Shown here piece after piece: positions 1-5,981 of a DNA stretch of 7,770 nt. Positions within the stretch are counted from its first letter, which is position 1, and every line of letters begins with the position of its first letter. Under the pieces are notes generated by a model, which was not told the origin of the DNA, ran no database searches, and saw only the letters and a program-made list of their open reading frames with translations. This stretch comes from JBLMZW01 sp050259035. Lineage in GTDB: Bacteria > Bacillota > Syntrophomonadia > Syntrophomonadales > DTU052. The position numbers and the translations under genes are program-made. The DNA lies in NCBI GenBank assembly GCA_050259035.1, contig JBLMZW010000218.1:1-7770 (forward strand), given 5' to 3'.

Positions 1-358
1 AAGTCTTTTCTCCCATACGAGGCACGTAAATCTTATCACCATCGTTTACCGGTGAGGCCAGGTTTAATTGCTGCAGGTCGGCATCAGCGACTGGGCGAGC
101 CTGATCCACGGCTTGAAACACCCGATCGCCGGAGGTCATCTGGATTACCCCCGGCTGCTGCACCGCACCAACCACGTAAACAAAGACTTTTTTATCTTCA
201 TTTTTTACCGGTTGTTTTTCCTCCTGGCTGGTTGCCAGACTCTCACGCACCGCAGCCTTTTCCGCCTCAACATGCCTTCCGAACTTGTACCCCATAAAGG
301 CGGCCAGTATTACGATAAGACCGGCTACGACCAGGAGTCGGCGATCAAAATCCAGCAA
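1..358 (-). CDS. comEA: ComEA-like competence protein, N-terminal part (cut by left window edge)
   Basis: ComEA is the membrane-anchored DNA receptor of natural transformation; it binds incoming double-stranded DNA outside the membrane. Seen here: a short basic N-terminus (LDFDRR), one hydrophobic segment (LLVVAGLIVILAAFMGY), a charged linker rich in E and K, then an SLBB-type domain beginning KKVFVYVVGAVQQPGV and ending NDGDKIYVPRMGEKT at the window edge. The C-terminal helix-hairpin-helix DNA-binding domain, which would confirm the call, lies outside the window. I chose the TTG at 358 because AGGGGG sits 9 nt upstream. The same frame also has ATGs at 391 and 424, but the first has no well-spaced SD and the second has its SD touching the start codon. 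An in-frame TGA closes the frame just upstream. A general SLBB-domain protein is the main alternative. Confidence 0.82.
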   Translation of the reverse strand, partial: MLDFDRRLLVVAGLIVILAAFMGYKFGRHVEAEKAAVRESLATSQEEKQPVKNEDKKVFVYVVGAVQQPGVIQMTSGDRVFQAVDQARPVADADLQQLNLASPVNDGDKIYVPRMGEKT

Positions 359-367
359 AATGCCACA

Positions 368-373
368 CCCCCT
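368..373 (-). promoter_or_regulatory. Ribosome binding site deciding the comEA TTG start
   Basis: AGGGGG on the minus strand, 9 nt before the TTG at 358. Neither in-frame ATG further upstream (391, 424) has an SD at usable spacing, so this site favours the TTG start, which places the membrane segment almost at the N-terminus. Confidence 0.5.
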
Positions 374-486
374 ACCAGAATAATTCTTCATTCGACGTTT
401 GTTAAAGTTTTCCTTCTTATGCATCTCCTGGTCGGGGTTGGTTTTTCAAGAAATGGTTATAGAGGTGATTGGAAGACACTCGAGGC

Positions 487-1407
487 CTAACAGATAAGAT
501 TAAACGCTGCAGGTAAGATATCCATCTCACAATCAAGGACACCTGGCTGTTCTCCATCTACGTCCAGCAGAACCTTTTGCGTAGATGTTGCCTTTACGTG
601 ATGGCCCTGCATACAGGTGACCTCCGGTTTATTAATGTGGGTTCCTTTATAAAGGCCGGGGAGGTTTCTTAAGACATAAGTCTTGGTAACTCCCTCAACG
701 ATAACAATTTCAAATCGTCCGCTATCGAGCTGCGCCGCCGGGGCTATCCTCATCCCACTACCAAAGTACTGACCATTGCCCACTGCAATGCACATTATTG
801 GCCCATGGTAACGAACCATTCCGTCTATTTCCAGAGTTACAGTTCGATTGCGATACCCCATTAGACCCCTCAGGGTAGCCCATAAAAAGGAGATAAAACC
901 GCCCAGGACCTTGCTGGTGGTATTTACTTTATCTACGATATCCCCGTCCATACCCATGCCAGCTACATTAATGAAATACCTGGTCTCTGGCTTCCCCTGG
1001 TGATTTTGGAAAGTAATCCTGCCGACATCTATCTTTTTGCTTCTGCCTTCAGCTAAAATCTTAGCCGCCAATTTAACATCACGGGGAATTCCAGCCGCCT
1101 TAACGAAATCGGACCCGGTTCCGCGCGAAATAATTCCCAGGGCGGAATCGGGATTAATGAGCCGGTCATTCTCAAAAAAACCATTCATAACCTCGTTTAA
1201 GGTACCATCACCTCCCACCGAGATAATGGTTTGATACCCCTGCTTCAATGCGTTTCGAGTAAGGATGGTCGCCTCCCCCGGCCGGCTGGTCATCTGATCG
1301 TCCAGAATAAGACCGGCCTGTTCCACAACCGCTTTAACCGAGGGCCAGGTGGAACCAGTCTTTCCATTAGATGATGCCGGGTTAACAATTGCGATGGTTT
1401 TCTTCAA
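487..1407 (-). CDS. Diacylglycerol/YegS-family lipid kinase
   Basis: A lipid kinase of the DAGK catalytic family (DgkB/YegS/BmrU group), which phosphorylates diacylglycerol or a related lipid with ATP at the inner face of the membrane. Seen, numbered from the TTG: an N-terminal IAIVNPASSNGKTG segment; the nucleotide-binding signature SVGGDGTLNEVMNG with GGDGT at about 65-69; the SRGTGSDF motif near 94-101; the GMGMDGDIV loop; and C-terminal LLDVDGEQ, whose Glu (about 286) matches the catalytic acid of DgkB. The length of 306 residues is normal. A GTG 18 nt upstream (1425) is in frame, but the purine-rich SD lies between it and the TTG, so I start at the TTG. The gene is 98 nt downstream of the redox operon and may or may not share its transcript. 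The exact lipid substrate (diacylglycerol, or another as in YegS-type kinases) is not resolvable. Confidence 0.88.
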   Translation of the reverse strand: MKKTIAIVNPASSNGKTGSTWPSVKAVVEQAGLILDDQMTSRPGEATILTRNALKQGYQTIISVGGDGTLNEVMNGFFENDRLINPDSALGIISRGTGSDFVKAAGIPRDVKLAAKILAEGRSKKIDVGRITFQNHQGKPETRYFINVAGMGMDGDIVDKVNTTSKVLGGFISFLWATLRGLMGYRNRTVTLEIDGMVRYHGPIMCIAVGNGQYFGSGMRIAPAAQLDSGRFEIVIVEGVTKTYVLRNLPGLYKGTHINKPEVTCMQGHHVKATSTQKVLLDVDGEQPGVLDCEMDILPAAFNLIC

Positions 1408-1413
1408 AATATT

Positions 1414-1420
1414 CCCCCCT
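1414..1420 (-). promoter_or_regulatory. Ribosome binding site deciding the lipid kinase TTG start
   Basis: AGGGGGG on the minus strand, 6 nt before the TTG at 1407. It overlaps codons that would be translated if the GTG at 1425 were used, and that GTG has only AT-rich sequence upstream. This supports the shorter 306-residue protein. Confidence 0.6.
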
Positions 1421-1434
1421 CTCACATATATTAA

Positions 1435-1461
1435 GTTATATGAAAACCTCTGTTCCGTAAA
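1435..1461 (-). promoter_or_regulatory. Weak candidate promoter for the lipid kinase gene
   Basis: In the gap between the DUF1667 gene and the lipid kinase, the minus strand reads TTTACG (1461-1456), then 15 nt, then TATAAC (1440-1435), followed by AT-rich DNA. The hexamers match sigma-70-type consensus at 4/6 and 5/6, but the spacer is short. The remainder of the 98-nt gap (1408-1505) shows no hairpin followed by a T run, so read-through from the upstream operon stays possible. Confidence 0.2.
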
Positions 1462-1505
1462 CCCTTTTAGACTTCCGGTTATAATGCGGCAGCAATTTTG
1501 TCCTT

Positions 1506-1883
1506 CTATGCAGTGAATACTTCCTGGTTAAGGGTCCTGGTAGCAATTAAACTGACCCCGGTGCCAGCCAGGTTTTCAACTATTACCTGCCCGTTGGTTA
1601 CCGGTGCCTGACATGCAATATTATTTACCTCCAGCATACAGGCAATGATAGCCTCTTTGGGAATCTCCCCTCTGGTTTTCACCGGCAGCCGCTTGACCCG
1701 TGCCCCAACTATTTCAACTGTACTGGTTAAGGTTCTGGTAGGATTTTTATATTCCTTGGCTGCGTAATCCGAGCCCAGTTTGCAGTTGTTGCCTTCTACC
1801 GAGACCACCTCGCCATTCTGAATGCTAAGTTCCAGAAGACAGCTTGCCGGGCATAGTATACAGGTTAAGTTGTTTTGAGTCAT
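1506..1883 (-). CDS. DUF1667 family protein, small cysteine-rich redox partner
   Basis: A 125-residue protein of the DUF1667 family, which is known as the small companion of GlpA-like and NAD/FAD oxidoreductase genes in anaerobes. Seen: an N-terminal cysteine cluster C8-x2-C11-x3-C15 followed by C34 (ILCPASC...NNCKLG), which could hold an Fe-S cluster; the conserved segment NPTRTLTSTVEI near 47-58; PVKTRGEIPKE near 67-77; and C-terminal GTGVSLIATR. There is no signal peptide or membrane segment. Its ATG overlaps the TGA of the preceding oxidoreductase gene (ATGA) and has a strong AAAGGAGG 7 nt upstream, which indicates translational coupling at the end of the operon. Its biochemical role is not established; an electron-transfer subunit or assembly partner of the dehydrogenase complex is my inference. 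Confidence 0.88.
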   Translation of the reverse strand: MTQNNLTCILCPASCLLELSIQNGEVVSVEGNNCKLGSDYAAKEYKNPTRTLTSTVEIVGARVKRLPVKTRGEIPKEAIIACMLEVNNIACQAPVTNGQVIVENLAGTGVSLIATRTLNQEVFTA

Positions 1884-3157
1884 GCTGACGCCTCCTTTCC
1901 CTCATCCCGGACAACATCTACCCGGATAACGTCACCGGTTAGATCCGCTGCCTGTTCCGGCTTGATTCGGGCTACTACCATTTCCGGAGGTCTTACTACC
2001 CGTTCCTTGTGACGAAACAGTGTTTTATCTCCTGATTTAACCGTAACCTGAACCCCGGGGGCCGTCTCCTTCACCCTGAGGTAGAGATTTACCGGTTCAT
2101 TTATTCGTTCCGGGTAAACCTGTTGAGGTACAACATACTGCACATTGTCCCCAGCTATAACCTTAACGGCCGGGCCTGAAGATAACTGTCCCTTTATAAA
2201 TCTGGCGGCTCCTATTCCAGCCGCCTCTCCGGTGTAGGTTACGTAATCCACCAGATCATAGACGTTGACCACATTCCCACAGGCAAAAATACCAGATATG
2301 CTGGTCTGCATATTGTTGTCGACTGACGGGCCGTGCGTCAATTCATCGATAACGACCCCGGCCTGTTCCGAAAGCTCGTTTTCCGGTATGAGTCCAACGG
2401 AAAGAATAACGGTATCACAAGCGACGAAGAATTCTGTGCCTGACAATGGCCGCTGGTTTTCATCCACTCGGGCTATGGTCACTCCTTCAACCCGCTTGCG
2501 GCCGTGAATTGCGGTTATGGTATGCGAAAGATGCAAGGGTATCCCGTAGTCTTCCAGGCACTGGACCACATTACGGGTAAGCCCGCTGGGGCGCTCCAGA
2601 ATTTCATACACCCCTTGAACTTCCACCCCTTCCAGATGCAAACGGCGAGCCATGATAAGACCGATATCCCCGCTCCCCAGAATTACCGCCAGGTTTCCCG
2701 GTAGTAAACCTTCTATATTAACCAGACGTTGAGCGGTTCCAGCAGTAAAGACTCCGGCTGGCCGAGTCCCGGGAATTAAGACCTGGGTGCGGGTCCTTTC
2801 CCGGCATCCCATTGCAAGTACTATGGCCCCGGCTTCTATGGTGACTATGCCCGATTCGGGGTTAACCGCTGTTATTTGCCGTGAAGCCGTTATATCTAAA
2901 ACCATGGTGTTCAAGAGGTACTCTATATTTTCGTCCTTGACCATCTGCTGATAACGATCAGCATATTCGGGCCCGGTCAACCTTTCTTTCATGATCTTAA
3001 TGCCAAAACCATCATGGATGCATTGGGGCAAAATACCACCCAGAGTGTAATCTCTTTCTATCAGCAGGACCTTTTCGGCGCCTTCTCGTCTGGCCGCAAC
3101 CGCCGCTGCCATCCCCGCCGGGCCGCCCCCAATCACGGCTACATCTACTTTCTTCAA
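1880..3157 (-). CDS. NAD(P)/FAD-dependent oxidoreductase, GlpB-position subunit
   Basis: A two-dinucleotide-binding-domain flavoprotein of the pyridine nucleotide-disulfide oxidoreductase fold, 425 residues. Seen: FAD-binding GGGPAG (10-15) with the acidic end of the next strand at IERD; AIVLAMGCRERTR (111-123), typical of this fold; a second Rossmann motif GSGDIG (161-166), probably for NAD(P); ILSVGLIPEN (251-260); and GIFACGN (289-294), the second FAD-contact motif. A beta-rich extension of about 90 residues follows. There is no CxxC redox-active disulfide, so it is not a thioredoxin reductase. The TTG start is one base after the TAG of the 940-residue gene (TAG-C-TTG) and has GGGAGG 9 nt upstream; an in-frame TTG at 3190 would overlap that gene and has a poorer context. 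In this gene order it occupies the place of GlpB, but it resembles the HcnB/opine oxidase/sarcosine oxidase alpha-type flavoproteins. It probably links the dehydrogenase to NAD(P) or a carrier; that role is inferred. Confidence 0.85.
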   Translation of the reverse strand: MKKVDVAVIGGGPAGMAAAVAARREGAEKVLLIERDYTLGGILPQCIHDGFGIKIMKERLTGPEYADRYQQMVKDENIEYLLNTMVLDITASRQITAVNPESGIVTIEAGAIVLAMGCRERTRTQVLIPGTRPAGVFTAGTAQRLVNIEGLLPGNLAVILGSGDIGLIMARRLHLEGVEVQGVYEILERPSGLTRNVVQCLEDYGIPLHLSHTITAIHGRKRVEGVTIARVDENQRPLSGTEFFVACDTVILSVGLIPENELSEQAGVVIDELTHGPSVDNNMQTSISGIFACGNVVNVYDLVDYVTYTGEAAGIGAARFIKGQLSSGPAVKVIAGDNVQYVVPQQVYPERINEPVNLYLRVKETAPGVQVTVKSGDKTLFRHKERVVRPPEMVVARIKPEQAADLTGDVIRVDVVRDEGKEASA

Positions 3158-3158
3158 G

Positions 3159-5981
3159 CTAAATCGCCTCCCGCCCGTTCCTGGGAACAAAAAGCCAGGA
3201 ACCGGTTCCGTCCTTGGTTATCTCCTCAACCCCAACTCCCATTTCTCGGGCCATTATCGCCGCTACCTTCGGAGTGCAAAAACCGCCCTGACATCGCCCC
3301 ATACCGGCCCGGGTCCTTCTCTTTACTCCGTCCAGGGTGGTAACCGGTACTTCCCGGTGCAGGGCTTCAACGATGTCTCCTTCGGTAACCAGTTCGCACC
3401 GGCAGACTACATTGCCGTATCTGCGGTCAGATTCTATCAGGGCTTGACGTCCGGCATTATTTAAATCCTTAAAATGCGTCTTCTCTTTGCGGATGGGGTT
3501 AAAATCCGGGCGCGGATTTAACTCCAGCCCTTCTTCACGCAGTAAGCCTAAAACATACTCGGCAATAGCCGGGGCAGCCGCCAGACCGGGCGACTGGATT
3601 CCCGCTACGTTAATCAGTCCTTTAACAAACCTCGAAGGCCGGATGTGAAAATCCTCGGTATAGGTTGCGGCCCTTAATCCGGCGAAATAGGCAATTATAT
3701 CATCCCTTTTTAATACCGGGAGAAACCCGCCGAATTTATCTTTAATGCGTTCCAGGCCAGTGACAGAGCATGATAAATTATCCTTGTCCGGCACTTCCTC
3801 CGCCGTAGGCCCCATCTCTATATTACCGTCTACGGTCAGCATGATACCGCCGCCCTTGGTGTTGGGATCAATTTTAGTTGTCACTTCCGCGGCACAGGAG
3901 GAAAAGTGTTTATTCATTTTGCGGTCCAGCAAAAGCAGTTCTCCCTTACGGGGATGAATAGTAAACTCCGGCTGGCCGGTCATGTCTGCCACCTCATCCG
4001 CGTATAACCCGGCCGCATTAATGGTATACCGGGTGGGAAAACGTCCGTGGTCCGTTATTACCTCGACTAACTGGCCGTTTTTGATTTCCATTCCGGTTAC
4101 GGTGGTATTAAGATGGATGTCGACCCCGTTTTGAACCGCATTTTCAGCGTAAGCTATGGTCACTTTATACGGGGAGGTTATGGCACAGGTGGGAGCAAAG
4201 AAACCCCCAATCGGCTGTTTCGGCAGGTTAGGCTCATGGGCCAGGACCCCCTCCGCAGTCTTCATTACCTCCACTCCCGGCACCCCGTTGTAATCCGCCG
4301 CAGCTTTAATTAAATCCAGCAGAAACATTTCTTTAGGCTCGTCGACTACTCCTAATAGGCCGCACTGGTCGAAGGGAAAGTCCAGTTCCTGGGCCAGGGC
4401 CGGGTAAAGTTCCACCCCGCGTATATTCAAGCGCGCTTTCAAAGTCCCGGGCTCAACAAAAATCCCGGGGTGAATCATGCCGTTATTGGCCGTGCTGGTT
4501 CCACAGCAGAAATCAGCTTCCTTTTCAATAAGGACAATCTTTAAATCATACCGGGATAATTCCCTCGCGATGCCGCAGCCTACCACCCCGGCTCCGATAA
4601 TAACCACATCAGCCGCCGGGTGCATCACTTCACTATTCTCGGCCGGAGTCTTCTCCAATTTAACAGGCTCTAGCCCTGGAACCGACAAACGATTAACCAC
4701 CGAGTACACCCCCGGCAGGGAACCGGCCAGGTGACCGGCCTTAACCACCTGATCCCAGTCTTCGGCTTGCCCCCGCAGAGTAATTATTCCGTCGGTAACC
4801 GAGGTTTTTATATTACACGACTTCAGTAACTCATCCCGGGCTAGAGCCGAATCCATTTTTTTTTGCAGGAGCCAATCTCGGCCTGGTCCCGAAGTTGAGG
4901 AAGCCCATAAGATCTCGGCCACATCGTACACCGGCAGCCCGGTAACCCGCCCCAGCATATCTTCACAAAAAGCGCAGGCGGTTACAATAGCTTCGGCTCC
5001 GCCCTTCTCCAGTTCTTTAACCCGGCGCTGGGCTAAAGCTCTGGCTGCTTCTGGCTGAATATACTCAAACAGCTGACCGGCACCGCAGCAATGAGCCTTT
5101 TCACGGTTATACACCGCCTCCATAATCTCTTTTTCCAGAGCCATTCCCAACAGGTGCCGGGGCTCTTTAAAAATACCGGCCTTCCTTCCCAATGTACAGG
5201 GATCGTGATAACAGGTTTTCAAATCAAGGCCGTCGAAGGCTAATTTTTTTTCCTCCACCAGCCGTTCCACGAATTGAACCAGGTGTATAACCTCCATATC
5301 CATATCAATACCGGCGTCATGATAACGCCGGGTGAAGGAATCCAGGCATTCCGGACAGAGGGTAACAACTGTATTTGCTCCGCTTTGCTTAATCTTATCC
5401 CGGGTCATTTCGGCCAGTTTAAGATTGGTGTCCCTTAATCCCCAGCAGCTGGCCGGGAAGCCGCAGCAGGTCTCGTCTTCCAGTATAGCGACCTTTACCC
5501 CGGCAGATTTTAATAATTCCAGGGCTGCGTTAATGGCTGCCGGCTTCATACTCCGATAGGCACAGCCGGCAAACAATAAAACATCAGGATTATCCAGTTT
5601 CTCAGCTGCGAAAACAGTCATCTGTTCTTTCGGGAAAAGAGTCTGCCACCTCTCCAGATCTTTTTGCATTTTATAGACCGGCTGAGGAGCCAGGCCGCTG
5701 TCAACGGCCCGGATCTTATACTCATTCAGCAAATCCGGCACCGCCATGTCCTTAAAGCTGCACCAGGTTTGGCAGCTGCGGCAGCCCAGACACTGGTAGA
5801 AAACATCATATAATTCTTTGGATTCGTCTAAATAACCTTTGCCCAGCATTAGAGCCAGTTTCATCTTGCCTGAAGGAGAAGCCGTTTCCTTTTTTAACAC
5901 CGAACCCGCAGAACAGTCAAAACGACATACTCCCGGGCATATAGCGCAGTTGGCAATATCGACTAAAGGCTGTTCCGACAT
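3159..5981 (-). CDS. GlpC-like/CCG - BON - GlpA-like FAD dehydrogenase - BFD [2Fe-2S] fusion protein
   Basis: A 940-residue redox fusion. Domains seen, in order: two [4Fe-4S] motifs, C12-x2-C15-x3-C19-x3-C23 and C64-x2-C67-x2-C70-x3-C74; CCG domain 1 (C140, C172-C173, C209, C212; spacing CX31CCX35CXXC); CCG domain 2 (C262, C298-C299, C336, C339; CX35CCX36CXXC), both as in HdrB and GlpC; a BON-like domain at about 373-435; a DAO-fold FAD dehydrogenase from about 457 with GAGVVG (463-468) and a C-terminal FAD segment near 786-800; and a BFD-type [2Fe-2S] domain (C860, C862, C897, C902). Separate GlpA and GlpC proteins of anaerobic glycerol-3-phosphate dehydrogenase carry these same modules apart from BON. 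The DAO segment (GMIHPGIFVEPGTLKARLN) also resembles 2-hydroxyglutarate dehydrogenase-like enzymes, so the substrate is uncertain. The ATG overlaps the preceding stop (TAATG) and has GGGGAGGG 7 nt upstream. No membrane segment is visible. An A9 run sits at the CCG/BON junction. Confidence 0.9.
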   Translation of the reverse strand: MSEQPLVDIANCAICPGVCRFDCSAGSVLKKETASPSGKMKLALMLGKGYLDESKELYDVFYQCLGCRSCQTWCSFKDMAVPDLLNEYKIRAVDSGLAPQPVYKMQKDLERWQTLFPKEQMTVFAAEKLDNPDVLLFAGCAYRSMKPAAINAALELLKSAGVKVAILEDETCCGFPASCWGLRDTNLKLAEMTRDKIKQSGANTVVTLCPECLDSFTRRYHDAGIDMDMEVIHLVQFVERLVEEKKLAFDGLDLKTCYHDPCTLGRKAGIFKEPRHLLGMALEKEIMEAVYNREKAHCCGAGQLFEYIQPEAARALAQRRVKELEKGGAEAIVTACAFCEDMLGRVTGLPVYDVAEILWASSTSGPGRDWLLQKKMDSALARDELLKSCNIKTSVTDGIITLRGQAEDWDQVVKAGHLAGSLPGVYSVVNRLSVPGLEPVKLEKTPAENSEVMHPAADVVIIGAGVVGCGIARELSRYDLKIVLIEKEADFCCGTSTANNGMIHPGIFVEPGTLKARLNIRGVELYPALAQELDFPFDQCGLLGVVDEPKEMFLLDLIKAAADYNGVPGVEVMKTAEGVLAHEPNLPKQPIGGFFAPTCAITSPYKVTIAYAENAVQNGVDIHLNTTVTGMEIKNGQLVEVITDHGRFPTRYTINAAGLYADEVADMTGQPEFTIHPRKGELLLLDRKMNKHFSSCAAEVTTKIDPNTKGGGIMLTVDGNIEMGPTAEEVPDKDNLSCSVTGLERIKDKFGGFLPVLKRDDIIAYFAGLRAATYTEDFHIRPSRFVKGLINVAGIQSPGLAAAPAIAEYVLGLLREEGLELNPRPDFNPIRKEKTHFKDLNNAGRQALIESDRRYGNVVCRCELVTEGDIVEALHREVPVTTLDGVKRRTRAGMGRCQGGFCTPKVAAIMAREMGVGVEEITKDGTGSWLFVPRNGREAI
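3167..3172 (-). promoter_or_regulatory. Ribosome binding site deciding the oxidoreductase TTG start
   Basis: GGGAGG on the minus strand, inside the last codons of the 940-residue gene and 9 nt before the TTG at 3157. It supports a start directly after the upstream stop codon rather than the in-frame TTG at 3190. Confidence 0.55.
4856..4864 (-). other. A9 homopolymer (coding strand) at the CCG/BON domain junction
   Basis: On the minus strand, nine consecutive A bases encode the end of Gln373, Lys374, Lys375 and the A of Met376, between the second CCG domain and the BON domain. If one A is lost or gained during transcription or translation, the reading frame closes almost at once: TAG after WIRL (379 residues), or TGA after NGFGSSPG (383 residues). 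Either product would be a complete GlpC-like protein lacking the FAD part. Slippage is inferred; the tract and the alternative frames are seen. The in-frame ATG has no clear SD, so an internal start is not supported. Confidence 0.5.

Noticed and set aside
425..486. Terminator or promoter between the lipid kinase and comEA
   Set aside because: The 62 to 128 bases there show only short palindromes (AGGCCT, CTCGAG), no stem followed by a T run, and a TTGAAA without a well-spaced -10 element.
68..490. Plus-strand reading frame of 140 codons at the left end (and a shorter one at 52-297)
   Set aside because: The opposite strand encodes a recognisable ComEA membrane anchor and SLBB domain over the same DNA; the plus-strand translation has no family features and no operon context.
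1880..3157. Calling this gene thioredoxin reductase or true GlpB
   Set aside because: It lacks a CxxC active-site disulfide, and it has two full Rossmann dinucleotide motifs in the pyridine nucleotide oxidoreductase pattern; only its operon position matches GlpB.
3159..5981. Firm naming of the fusion as glycerol-3-phosphate dehydrogenase
   Set aside because: The modules match GlpA and GlpC, but the DAO segment also resembles 2-hydroxyglutarate dehydrogenase-like enzymes, and no glycerol kinase or transporter gene is in the window to fix the substrate.
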